Source: CALBTQ01 sp036725605 (lineage in GTDB: Bacteria > Lernaellota > Lernaellaia > Lernaellales > Lernaellaceae). Taken from it: DNA of 64,000 nucleotides. Below, piece after piece: positions 8,522-16,337 of the stretch. Where the stretch lies: NCBI GenBank assembly GCA_036725605.1, contig DAIMDW010000031.1, positions 6,232-70,231 on the forward strand. Direction: 5' to 3'. The notes below the pieces were generated by a model. That model searched no databases and had not been told where the DNA came from. It saw only the letters and a list, made by a program, of their open reading frames with translations. The position numbers and the translations under genes are program-made. How positions within the stretch are numbered: position 1 is the stretch's first letter; the number at the start of each line of letters is the position of its first letter.

Positions 8522-8902
8522 ATGCAGCGCAAAATGCTCAAATCCAAAATTCATCGCGCGACGGTGACCCAGGCGGATTTACACTACGAAGGTTCGGTGA
8601 CCATCGACGACAACCTGATGCGCGCCGCCGACATTCTGCCCAACGAGTTCGTTTCGATCTGGAACATCACCAACGGGCAGCGGTTCGACACCTACGCTCT
8701 GCGCGGTGAACCGAACAGCGGCGTCATCTGCGTTAACGGCGCGGCCGCGCGGATGGTTTCGCCCGGCGACATGGTGATCATCGCCAGTTGGGTCCGGCTG
8801 GATGAAGCCGAAGCGCAGAATTGGGAACCGCACCTGGTCTTCGTCGACGAACGCAACCGCATCAAAGCCGACACTCACATCGCGAGAATGAGCGCCATAT
8901 GA
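8522..8902 (+). CDS. panD: Aspartate 1-decarboxylase precursor
   Basis: 126 residues. A pyruvoyl enzyme making beta-alanine from aspartate for PanC. The self-processing site is intact: Gly24-Ser25 in YEGSVTID, where cleavage converts Ser25 to the pyruvoyl group. NGAAARMV and GDMVIIASW are family-typical. It is preceded by AGAAGGGGGG and overlaps pyrE by four bases (ATGA). Confidence 0.96.
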   Translation: MQRKMLKSKIHRATVTQADLHYEGSVTIDDNLMRAADILPNEFVSIWNITNGQRFDTYALRGEPNSGVICVNGAAARMVSPGDMVIIASWVRLDEAEAQNWEPHLVFVDERNRIKADTHIARMSAI

Positions 8903-9468
8903 ACAAACGAGAAGAGTTGATCGCCCTGTTGCACGAGAAGTCCTTCCGCACCGGCGAGTTCACGCTCACCAGCGGCAAGAAAAGCAATTACTACATCGAC
9001 GTGCGCGCCACCTCGACCGACCCCCGTGGCGCGGCGTTGATCGGCGACCTGCTGCTGGAACGCATCGCGTCCCTCGGCGGCGTGGACGCCGTGGCCGGCA
9101 TGGTTTTAGGCGCGGTGCCGGTCGTCATGGGCGCGGTCGCCCGCAGCGTCGACGCGGGCGCGCCCGTTTCCGCGCTGCTGGTGCGCAAGGAAGCCAAGGG
9201 CCACGGTCGCGGCAAGCGTCTCGAAGGAACGATCACGCCCGGCATGCGCGTGCTGATCGTCGACGACGTCGCCACCACCGCCGGCTCGACGCTCAAGACG
9301 ATCGAGGCCGTGCTCGATGAAGTGCCCGCCGCGAAAATCGTCGGCGTCGTCGCCGTGGTCGATCGCAACGAGGGAGGCCGCGAGGCCGTCGCCGACGCCG
9401 GCTACGAGCTGACCGCCTTGGTCACCGTCGACGAACTCTTCGCCCTCGGCGAGCGTCCGGTCGAATAG
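8899..9468 (+). CDS. pyrE: Orotate phosphoribosyltransferase
   Basis: 189 residues. Converts orotate and PRPP to OMP in pyrimidine synthesis. The PRPP-binding loop VLIVDDVATTAGS lies at about residues 118-130, with the flexible catalytic loop RKEAKGHGRGKRLEG before it. The chosen ATG overlaps the panD stop; a longer frame would run back through panD. The link of pantothenate and pyrimidine genes is by overlap only, and no regulator is seen. Confidence 0.94.
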   Translation: MNKREELIALLHEKSFRTGEFTLTSGKKSNYYIDVRATSTDPRGAALIGDLLLERIASLGGVDAVAGMVLGAVPVVMGAVARSVDAGAPVSALLVRKEAKGHGRGKRLEGTITPGMRVLIVDDVATTAGSTLKTIEAVLDEVPAAKIVGVVAVVDRNEGGREAVADAGYELTALVTVDELFALGERPVE

Positions 9469-9483
9469 TCCTCCAGAATAACG

Positions 9484-9610
9484 ATCCGAAGGATGCCACG
9501 GTCTTGCCCGTAGGGCATGGCCGGGCAGAATGTCGTCCTGACCTTTTTTCCATCGGGCCATAAACAATGAGGCGACCGCCGCAATGGCGATCGCCCCGTT
9601 GTCGTCATAG
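9484..9610. repeat. Intergenic repeat and possible bidirectional terminator
   Basis: The segment around 9494-9524 (CCACGGTCTTGCCCGTAGGG) resembles 55320-55350, a third dispersed repeat type. At 9571-9595 GGCGACCGCC pairs with GGCGATCGCC (one mismatch, 5-base loop) between the convergent pyrE and glutamine synthetase genes. No good T-run follows on either strand, so its terminator role is tentative. Confidence 0.4.
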
Positions 9611-9623
9611 TTTTCTCGGTTGC

Positions 9624-11726
9624 TTACATTTTATGCAGAATGGTCGAGTATTTGGGGAGAGCCCAAATCGCATCTTCCACTTCGAGTTCGATCGCGTTGC
9701 ACACCAGGCGCAATTCTTCGAGCGCCGCGCAGCCCGCGTCGCCGAGGTAATCGGCGCAGCCGGCCAGATCGTCGTGGGCCATCGCGTCGGCTTTGGCGAA
9801 CACTTCGTCGACCGTGTTCAGGCCGCTTTCGAAACGCTCGAACAGATTCTCGAGTTTGTCGATGTTCTTCTCCAGCAGCTTCCGGCCTTTGCCGCCGGCC
9901 GAAAGCACCGCGGCCGACGAAGCCATGCCCTGTAGATGCTTGATCAACGCCGGGCGCACCTGCGTCCGCGCGATTTCCGCCAGCACGTTGAGCTCGAGCA
10001 TCTTGATCTTGACGTACTGTTCGCGGCGGATTTCCACCCGCGCGTGAATCTCATGACCGGTCAGCGTTTCGTACTTCTCGAACAGCGCGATCACCTCGGG
10101 CTGCAGGTACGTGTACAACGCCTCGGGCGTGTTGCGCGCGGCGGGCAGGCTGCGTTTTTTCGCCTCGGAGTGCCAGTCGTCCGAGTAATTGTTGCCGTCG
10201 AAGCGGATGCGTTCCACCTCGTTGAGTGTGTCGCGGATGGCGGCCAGCGCGGCGTCCTTCACGTCGTCCAATTTTTCCTGATAGGCCGTGATGCGGTCGA
10301 TCATCGTTTCCAGCCCGGCCGCGACCATCAGGTTCAGCGCCGTGGTCGATTCGGAGATGTTCTGCGACGAACCGACCGCGCGGAACTCGAACTTGTTGCC
10401 GGTAAAGGCCACCGGCGAGGTGCGGTTGCGGTCGGTGGTGTCCAGCGTGACGCCGGGCAGGTGACGGACCTTCAGGTCCAGGCTCGCCTCGTGCAGATCG
10501 GCGATGTCCTTGCCGCCGGCGATCGCGTCCAGCACCGCCGCGATGTAGCCGCCGATGAACACCGACATGATCGGCGGCGGCGCCTCGTTCGCGCCCAGGC
10601 GATGATCGTTGCCCGCGTCGGCCACCGACGCGCGCAGCAGACCGCTGTAGTTGTTGATGCCCAGCATGAACGCGGACAAAAACGCCAGAAACTGCACGTT
10701 GCGCTTGGGCGCTTCGCCCGGCTCCAGCAGGTTGTTGCCGTCGCTGTCCATCATCGACCAGTTCAGGTGTTTGCCCGAACCGTTCATCCCGGCGAAGGGC
10801 TTCTCGTGCAGCAACACGGTCAAGTTGTGCTCGTCGGCCACCTGCCGCATGATCTCCATCGTCTGCAGATTCTGATCGACCGCCAGGTTCGCATCAACGA
10901 ACGTCGGCGCCAGTTCGTACTGGTTGGGCGCCACTTCGTTGTGCCGTGTCTTGAAGGGAATGCCCCGGTCGATGAGGATCTTCTCCACGTCTTCCATGAA
11001 CGACAGCACGCGCGGACGGATCGACCCGAAGTAATGATCCTCGAACTGCTGCTGCTTCGCCGACGGCGCACCCAGCAACGTGCGGCCGGTCAGCAGCAGG
11101 TCAAGCCGATCCTGGAAAATGCTCTTGTCGACCAGGAAGTATTCCTGCTCCGGTCCGACGGTCACCTTCACCTGCCGCGCGGTGCGGTTGCCGAACAGCT
11201 TGAGCATCCGGTAAGCCTGTTTTTCCACCTGCCCCAGGGAGCGCAGCAGCGGGGTTTTCAGGTCGAGCACTTCGCCGTTGTAGGACATGTACACCGACGG
11301 AATGACCAGCGTTGCCGACTTGCTGCCGTTCATGATGAACGCCGGGGAGGTCGGATCCCACGCCGTGTAGCCGCGCGCCTCGAAGGTGCTGCGCATGCCG
11401 CCGGAGGGGAACGACGAAGCGTCCGGTTCGCTCTGAATCAGTTGGCCGCCGGAGAACCGTTCGATCGGCCGGCCGTCTTCCAGGGTCAGAAACGCATCGT
11501 GCTTTTCGGCGGTGACGCCGCGCTGCGGCTGAAACCAGTGCGTGAAGTGCGTCGCGCCGTGATCCTGCGCCCATTCCTTCATCGCATGCGCGACCTGGTC
11601 GGCCAGTTCGCGGTTCAGCTTTTCCTTCTGCTCGATGACGTTCATCAACGCTTGGAAGGCCGGTTTGCTCAAATGGCGTGACATTACGTCACGGGTAAAC
11701 ACCTTGGCGGCAAACTTTAAATGCAT
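9624..11726 (-). CDS. glnN: Glutamine synthetase type III
   Basis: 700 residues, matching GSIII (about 700) rather than GSI or GSII (about 470 or 350). It makes glutamine from glutamate, ammonia and ATP. Family features are the N-terminal region with FTHWFQPQRGVTAEKHDAF, VGPEQEYFLVD carrying metal-binding Glu residues, KTRHNEVAPNQYELAP, GMNGSGKHLNWSM, DRNRTSPVAFTGNKFEFRAVGSS, and a long helical C-terminal part. The ATG has AAGGAG 10 bases upstream. It is monocistronic. GSIII replaces or supplements GSI in Bacteroidetes, cyanobacteria and various deltaproteobacteria-like lineages. Confidence 0.94.
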   Translation of the reverse strand: MHLKFAAKVFTRDVMSRHLSKPAFQALMNVIEQKEKLNRELADQVAHAMKEWAQDHGATHFTHWFQPQRGVTAEKHDAFLTLEDGRPIERFSGGQLIQSEPDASSFPSGGMRSTFEARGYTAWDPTSPAFIMNGSKSATLVIPSVYMSYNGEVLDLKTPLLRSLGQVEKQAYRMLKLFGNRTARQVKVTVGPEQEYFLVDKSIFQDRLDLLLTGRTLLGAPSAKQQQFEDHYFGSIRPRVLSFMEDVEKILIDRGIPFKTRHNEVAPNQYELAPTFVDANLAVDQNLQTMEIMRQVADEHNLTVLLHEKPFAGMNGSGKHLNWSMMDSDGNNLLEPGEAPKRNVQFLAFLSAFMLGINNYSGLLRASVADAGNDHRLGANEAPPPIMSVFIGGYIAAVLDAIAGGKDIADLHEASLDLKVRHLPGVTLDTTDRNRTSPVAFTGNKFEFRAVGSSQNISESTTALNLMVAAGLETMIDRITAYQEKLDDVKDAALAAIRDTLNEVERIRFDGNNYSDDWHSEAKKRSLPAARNTPEALYTYLQPEVIALFEKYETLTGHEIHARVEIRREQYVKIKMLELNVLAEIARTQVRPALIKHLQGMASSAAVLSAGGKGRKLLEKNIDKLENLFERFESGLNTVDEVFAKADAMAHDDLAGCADYLGDAGCAALEELRLVCNAIELEVEDAIWALPKYSTILHKM

Positions 11727-11809
11727 CTTTATCCGTCTCCTTGAAAATGAGAGTTGCTGGCTTTTTGTGAACGACCTGGCTGTTACTTTTCTTCGCAGTC
11801 GATAGAAGC

Positions 11810-11838
11810 TATTTTCTGCATTTGACGCGGTTTGTCAA
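11810..11838 (-). promoter_or_regulatory. Possible sigma-70-type promoter for glnN
   Basis: On the minus strand a perfect TTGACA (11838-11833) is followed after 17 bases by AAAATA, a weak -10 element, about 85 bases before the glnN ATG. No sigma-54 GG-N10-GC pattern was noticed. Confidence 0.3.
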
Positions 11839-12156
11839 TGCAAAAAAGACCTATTTTGGAAATTTATACACTCGAAAGTGCCATATCTAGTGTAAAGGGT
11901 GGGTTGGTGCGGTTTTTAAATATATGTAAAATATCATTGGGCAGCCACGCTAATGACACAATATTCCGATGGATTTCCCCGGGCGCGGACAAACCGGTCA
12001 AGCGTTCGCGACTTTCGGTCGATATTAATGATTTGCTTTTTATGAAAAAACGGGCTGTGAATTGAACGCTTTCGCTCGCGCGAAGGTCTTGTAAGCGGGG
12101 ATACGGATAGAGTATGGTGATGCAACTTTTACGCGTGACCAAGGAGTGATTCGACC
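11839..12156. other. AT-richer intergenic region between divergent genes
   Basis: Separates glnN (minus) from the 12157 gene (plus). Noticeably AT-rich in 11850-12060. Short open frames exist on both strands but lack a ribosome site and recognisable composition. A candidate plus-strand promoter is listed separately. Confidence 0.5.
12089..12118 (+). promoter_or_regulatory. Possible promoter for the 12157/Wzz operon
   Basis: TTGTAA (12089-12094), an 18-base spacer and TATGGT (12113-12118), 39 bases before the GTG start. Confidence 0.35.
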
Positions 12157-12705
12157 GTGCGCCGTGTGATCCTATATCTGATTGTCGTGTTGATGGGCTT
12201 TTCCTGCCTGGCGGTGACCTGGCACCTGGAGCCGCCGATTCAACGTATGCCCAAACCCAAAGCGAAAGCGGCGCAAAATGGGCCGGCGAAAAAGGAATTT
12301 CACGTTCGCCTGTTTTCCCGCCAGAAGATCGAGCTCGACGAACTGACCGTCGAAATCGAGTGGGACGAAGGGGTGATCGACAAACCGGTCGTCAAATACG
12401 GCATGGTGACCCGCCGCGCCCGGCCGCGCCTGCGGGCAGCCGGCAATCACGCGACGATTCATTTTAAAAACATGAGCGGCGAAAAGGCGCAGATCGTCGG
12501 CCGCGGCCCGATCGCGCGCCTGTCGTTCCGGCAGGTGGATCAGGACGCCAAACTCGGTTCGCGCTCCGTGCGCGTTCTGTCGGCCAAGGGCCTGACGCCC
12601 GCCGGCGAGCAAGTCGACGTTGCCGGAATCACCGTGGCGCGGTATACACCAAAGGTGAAAAAAGCGCCGCCGAAGGCGGAAGCGCCGAAAGGGAATGATC
12701 AGTGA
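12157..12705 (+). CDS. Unknown exported protein preceding a Wzz-like protein
   Basis: 182 residues starting at a GTG with AAGGAG 10 bases upstream. Residues 1-20 form a signal peptide or anchor (RRVILYLIVVLMGFSCLAVTW). A Lys/Pro-rich linker (PKPKAKAAQNGPAKK) precedes a beta-rich domain of about 120 residues with alternating hydrophobic strands (DELTVEIEWDEGVID, ATIHFKNMSG, ARLSFRQV), in the style of cohesin-like or Ig-like folds. The tail is again Lys/Pro-rich. Its GTGA overlap with the Wzz-like gene suggests a periplasmic partner of polysaccharide assembly. No known family is claimed. Confidence 0.65.
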   Translation: MRRVILYLIVVLMGFSCLAVTWHLEPPIQRMPKPKAKAAQNGPAKKEFHVRLFSRQKIELDELTVEIEWDEGVIDKPVVKYGMVTRRARPRLRAAGNHATIHFKNMSGEKAQIVGRGPIARLSFRQVDQDAKLGSRSVRVLSAKGLTPAGEQVDVAGITVARYTPKVKKAPPKAEAPKGNDQ

Positions 12706-14264
12706 GCGAAACCTTGCGTCAGACAAAAAGTCTTGATGTGGAAACCAAGCGGTTCGCCATCGAGGATTATCTGGCCATCTTGCGTTATCGTAAGTGGCTG
12801 ATGGTCGTCCCCACGGTCGTGCTGGTGCTGGCCACGGCCTTCGGCAGTCTGTTTCTGACCGACATCTACCGCGCGCAAACGTCGATTCTGATCAGCGCCG
12901 GCGACGTCCCGGACGATTTCGTGCGCACCACGGTCAACGATCCGATTCAGGAGCGCATCACCACCATTCGCGAGCAAATTCTCTCCGAAACGTTGCTGCT
13001 CAACATCGTCAACAGTTTCGGCCTCTATCCGGAAATGGCCAACCGGCCGACCGAAGAGTTGATCGCGCGGATCAAAGGCAACATCCGCCTGCAGATCTAC
13101 GGCAAAAACGCTTTCACCATCAGCTACACCGGCACCGATCCGATGGTCGTGCAATCGGTGACCAACCGCCTGGCCCAGATGTTCATCGAGGAAACCGTCG
13201 GCGATCGCCAGAAGAAGGCCAAGGCGACGATGGACTTTCTCGCCCAGCAGTTGGAAGAGGTGAAAGTCAAACTCGACGGCCAGGAACAGGTGGTCGCCGA
13301 ATTCAAAAAACGCAACATCGGCCTGCTGCCCGAGCAGATGGAAGCCAACCAGCGTACGCTGGACCGCTACCAGTTGGAACTGCAGAGCATCGACGATCAA
13401 CTGCGCGCCTACGAGGGCAACAAGAGCCTGCTCGTCAGCCAGATGGTGCAGTTGCAGGGCGCGCTCATGACCGCCGGCGGCGGCCAGTTGGTTACCGCGC
13501 AGCAACAGCTCGAAGCGCTCGAAGCCGAACTCAAACAGGCCCTGCAGGACAAAACGCCCGAGCACCCCGACGTCGTCGCCCTCAAGAGCAAGATCGCCGC
13601 GCTCAAGGCCGAAATCGGCACCAACGTCATGGTCGACGGGCAGCAGTTCCGCGTGACCTCGGTCAACCGCGATCTGTACAACAGCATCCAGCAGACCGAA
13701 ATCAAAATCCGCTCCCTGTCCGGCCGGCGCGCGTCGGTGCAGAGCGAAATGGCCAAGCTCAATTCCGACGTCTCCAAGGCGCCCGCCGTCGAGCAGGAAC
13801 TGTCGGGTCTGATGCGCGACTTCGACAAGCTGCGCGAGACCTACCAGGATCTGCAAAAGAAATACATGGAAGCCAAACAGGCCACCGCCCTCGAAGCGCA
13901 GCAGAAGGGGCGGCAGTTCAAGATCATCGACGAGGCGCGTTTTCCGGAAAAGCCCTACAAGCCCAATCGGCCGCGGCTGGTCGCGCTGGCCTTCGTCATC
14001 GGCCTGATGCTCGGCATGGTCGCGATTTTCATCACCGAGCACATGGACCACAGCATCCGCGACGACAACGATCTGGCCGCGTTCACCGGTAAAACCGTGC
14101 TCGCGACGATCCCGCGTTTCGAGATGGAGAAAGACCGCATCGCACGCAGCAACATGATCAAACTCGCCATCACCGCCGCGGCGGCGATCGGCTTTTTGAT
14201 TCTACTGTTCATCATTCTCAAGGTGGGATTCGGCTTCAATCCGCTCAGGCTGATCGGCCGCTAA
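12702..14264 (+). CDS. Wzz/GumC-type polysaccharide chain-length protein
   Basis: 520 residues with the polysaccharide co-polymerase architecture: a first transmembrane helix (LMVVPTVVLVLATAFGSLFL, about 29-52), a periplasmic domain with long coiled coil (about 170-420, many EAL/QQL heptads), the Pro-rich motif FPEKPYKPNRPRL before the second transmembrane helix (FVIGLMLGMVAIFITE), and an additional C-terminal hydrophobic helix. No Walker motifs follow, so it is a PCP without a fused tyrosine kinase. A separate kinase would be expected elsewhere. It controls O-antigen, capsule or exopolysaccharide length in related systems. Confidence 0.85.
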   Translation: MSETLRQTKSLDVETKRFAIEDYLAILRYRKWLMVVPTVVLVLATAFGSLFLTDIYRAQTSILISAGDVPDDFVRTTVNDPIQERITTIREQILSETLLLNIVNSFGLYPEMANRPTEELIARIKGNIRLQIYGKNAFTISYTGTDPMVVQSVTNRLAQMFIEETVGDRQKKAKATMDFLAQQLEEVKVKLDGQEQVVAEFKKRNIGLLPEQMEANQRTLDRYQLELQSIDDQLRAYEGNKSLLVSQMVQLQGALMTAGGGQLVTAQQQLEALEAELKQALQDKTPEHPDVVALKSKIAALKAEIGTNVMVDGQQFRVTSVNRDLYNSIQQTEIKIRSLSGRRASVQSEMAKLNSDVSKAPAVEQELSGLMRDFDKLRETYQDLQKKYMEAKQATALEAQQKGRQFKIIDEARFPEKPYKPNRPRLVALAFVIGLMLGMVAIFITEHMDHSIRDDNDLAAFTGKTVLATIPRFEMEKDRIARSNMIKLAITAAAAIGFLILLFIILKVGFGFNPLRLIGR

Positions 14265-14299
14265 AAGGAAAGCCGCACTTCGCACGGCGTGAAAGGAAT

Positions 14300-14369
14300 C
14301 CTGGATCCCCGGGTCAAGCCCGAGGATGACGGTAAGAATTGTCATGCCCGCGCAGGCGAGCATCCAGGA
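14300..14369. repeat. Dispersed palindromic repeat (CCTGGATCCCCGGG...TCCAGG type)
   Basis: About 70 bases with inverted ends CCTGGAT / ATCCAGG and inner GATGAC / GTCAT. It resembles a repeat common in many GC-rich bacterial genomes (CTGGATCCCCGGGTCAAGCC style). It lies between convergent genes, where it may also act as a transcription end. Confidence 0.65.
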
Positions 14370-14396
14370 CCGGCAGATACCTTTCCTGACCTTACC

Positions 14397-15365
14397 TTAC
14401 GCTTTCAATTTAGCGACCACGTCGCCGAAGAACAGCGCGTCCTTCACCCGCGCTCCGCGCGGTCGCATCGCGTCGTCGGCGTAAAGTTTGGCTTCACCGC
14501 TCTTGATCGCGTACACATCCTTGTCCAGCTTGACGGTCAACTGCCGCTTGGCGCCGACCTGCTTCATCCACTCTTTTTCTTCGTCGGGCAGATCGCTGAT
14601 CTTGGCGATGTACACGTCGATGCGGTCGGTCGACACGCGCTTTTTCTTGCCGTCCTTTTTGATCGTTCGCTCCCACGGCATGGTCTGCAATTTGAAAAGC
14701 TTGCCTTCCTCGATCTTGCCGTAGGCGCCGGCCCGCATGTTGAAAAACAAATTGACGATGTCGTCGTAATACACGTTGGGCGGAATGTGCCGCGCTTGCG
14801 GTTTTTTTCTTTTGCCGTTTTTCACGCGCGTTTTGATCCACCGCCGCGATTTGTAGTTGAAGTAATGCCGCGATTCGCTCGTGCCCTCGGTCGAAATCAG
14901 CTTCGTGTAAAAACTCGAGGTCACAAACCGCATCCCCTGCGGCGTTTTCTCCGGGCTGAAGGTCGAGGTCAACACCTGCTTGCGGTACTTGACCACCTGC
15001 GCCGCCAGCCCCGTGATCGTCGCTTCTATCGACGCGGTGAACGTTTCTTCCGCCGTGCGCTTGAAGGTGATCTTCCCCTGCGCCGTCTTCGCGGTCATGA
15101 AGCGAATCTCGAACTTGATGCTCTCGTTGATGAACTGCTTCGCGATCGCCGCCGGCGGCGCCCAACTCGACGGATCGGTCTTTTTAATGCCCTCGGCCTT
15201 TTGCGGCTTGGCGGCTTCCTGCTCCACTTTTATTTCGAATTTGTCGGCGAACGCCGACGTGCCGAACAACAATATGCTGGCCGTCGCGGCCAATCCCGTG
15301 ACCATAAAATCGCGACGGTCCATCCCGGATGCCTGAGCTGCATGATGGCGGCTTTTATCTTTCAC
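14397..15365 (-). CDS. Exported DUF3108-like protein with Tat-type signal
   Basis: 322 residues. The GTG at 15365 follows AAAGGA. An ATG at residue 15 is the alternative. The N-terminus has a twin-arginine pattern (MDRRDFMVTGLAATASILLF) and a likely cleavage after SAFA. The mature part resembles DUF3108 periplasmic proteins: an aromatic/basic strand region (FEIRFMTAKTAQGKITFK), then DDIVNLFFNMRAG and a basic beta-rich C-terminus. The function of DUF3108 is unknown, with links to outer-membrane or envelope maintenance. Family assignment is moderate, export is well supported. Confidence 0.65.
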   Translation of the reverse strand: MKDKSRHHAAQASGMDRRDFMVTGLAATASILLFGTSAFADKFEIKVEQEAAKPQKAEGIKKTDPSSWAPPAAIAKQFINESIKFEIRFMTAKTAQGKITFKRTAEETFTASIEATITGLAAQVVKYRKQVLTSTFSPEKTPQGMRFVTSSFYTKLISTEGTSESRHYFNYKSRRWIKTRVKNGKRKKPQARHIPPNVYYDDIVNLFFNMRAGAYGKIEEGKLFKLQTMPWERTIKKDGKKKRVSTDRIDVYIAKISDLPDEEKEWMKQVGAKRQLTVKLDKDVYAIKSGEAKLYADDAMRPRGARVKDALFFGDVVAKLKA

Positions 15366-15672
15366 GATCCGGTCCTTTCGTTTTGCTTATCGCCAAGATA
15401 ATTGGCGGCTCCTATGCTGTCAAACGGCCGCCCGCGGAAACATGCGTCTCCTTGGGCGGCCCCCTTACATTCCTTTAGACACCGCCGCGCCGCAAAAGGA
15501 TCACCGCAATTCACATTACCGGTTGTTGCCGATGTATGCGGGAGCTTTGGGATGGTTTGGTTTTGTTAGCCCCGCCAGGGGCGACAGATTTGTAGCCCGG
15601 TGCGCAAGCGCCGGGAAAAAATGTCCGATTTCACCCAAGCCCCGCAGGGGCGGCAGACGCAATTCAGCCCGC
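15366..15672. repeat. Intergenic region with dispersed repeats
   Basis: No gene is supported. Bases 15569-15660 contain GCCCCGCCAGGGGCGACAG, then a hairpin AGCCCGGTGCGCAAGCGCCGGG, then AAGCCCCGCAGGGGCGGCAG. The same organisation occurs inside the element at 17625-17762 (about 17660-17715). Confidence 0.6.
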
Positions 15673-15701
15673 TTGACGCCCACCTATGCTTCGTATATGA
15701 T
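15673..15701 (+). promoter_or_regulatory. Promoter of the Rrf2 gene
   Basis: TTGACG (15673-15678), a 17-base spacer and TATGAT (15696-15701), 52 bases before the ATG. Confidence 0.65.
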
Positions 15702-15725
15702 ATATATCATATAGGTCATATATGA
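15694..15725. promoter_or_regulatory. Palindromic operator overlapping the Rrf2 promoter
   Basis: Perfect 20-base palindrome TATATGATATATATCATATA at 15694-15713, followed by a second palindrome TCATATATGA (15716-15725). The first covers the -10 element, as expected for negative autoregulation by the dimeric Rrf2 protein encoded immediately downstream. Confidence 0.65.
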
Positions 15726-15752
15726 TATCGGGGAAATGAAAAGAGGGCCCGC

Positions 15753-16199
15753 ATGAAGCTATCGAAAAAGGGACAATACGCCCTGCGCGTGCTGCGTCAT
15801 CTCGCGGAAAATTACGGCGATAAACCGCTGTCGGTTTCGCATCTCGCGAAAATCGAAAACGTGCCCTATAAGTACCTCGAGCAGATTTTATCCACCCTGC
15901 GCAAACAGGGTTTGCTCGTGAGCGCCCACGGCAAGGACGGCGGATACGCGCTGCGTCGTCATCCGGCGAAAATCACCCTCGGCGACATCATCCGCGCCGT
16001 TGACGGACCGCTCGCGCCGATCCCCTGCGCCAGCCGCACCGCGCCGCATCAAAGCTGCGACTGCCCGTACCCCTTCGAAACCTGCTGGCTGCGTCAGGTG
16101 ATGTTGCGCGTGCGCGACAACATCTCGGCCGTCCTCGATCAGGAGACGCTCGAGCAGATGACCCTCGACGCCAATCGCTTCGACGAAGTCGCGCCTTAA
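15753..16199 (+). CDS. Rrf2 family transcriptional regulator, probable Fe-S sensor
   Basis: 148 residues. The winged-helix N-terminus (MKLSKKGQYALRVLRHLAEN, then LAKIENVPYKYLEQILSTLRKQGLL and GKDGGYAL) is diagnostic of Rrf2. Cysteines at 92, 102, 104 and 111 form the cluster-binding loop seen in IscR/NsrR/RsrR-like members, with different spacing from IscR (92-98-104). It probably senses Fe-S status, NO or redox. The regulon is not obvious: the next gene is a carotenoid-type membrane protein after a terminator, and no isc or suf genes are present. Autoregulation is suggested by the operator at its promoter. Confidence 0.88.
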   Translation: MKLSKKGQYALRVLRHLAENYGDKPLSVSHLAKIENVPYKYLEQILSTLRKQGLLVSAHGKDGGYALRRHPAKITLGDIIRAVDGPLAPIPCASRTAPHQSCDCPYPFETCWLRQVMLRVRDNISAVLDQETLEQMTLDANRFDEVAP

Positions 16200-16232
16200 A
16201 CAAAAGCGGCTTGCCGCCGCGCCCGCTTTTGT
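16200..16232 (+). terminator. Terminator after the Rrf2 gene
   Basis: ACAAAAGCGG pairs with CCGCTTTTGT around a 13-base GC-rich loop, directly after the stop codon. The T-rich 3' arm serves as the U-tract. Confidence 0.5.
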
Positions 16233-16337
16233 GTACCAATAACCGAACGTGACATTTACTTGACGGCAGGCCACCGTGCGCTGGAGGTTTGCCGTCATTG
16301 TCGTTTTAAAAGCCGCCGACGAACGAGGATGTGCCCG

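Noticed and set aside
11832..12065. 77-codon open frame in the AT-rich gap after glnN
   Set aside because: No ribosome site, no recognisable domain, overlapping alternatives on the other strand; probably chance.
14300..14369. tRNA gene suspected from hairpins between convergent genes
   Set aside because: No cloverleaf, anticodon arm or TTCGA loop can be drawn; the segment matches a dispersed repeat type.
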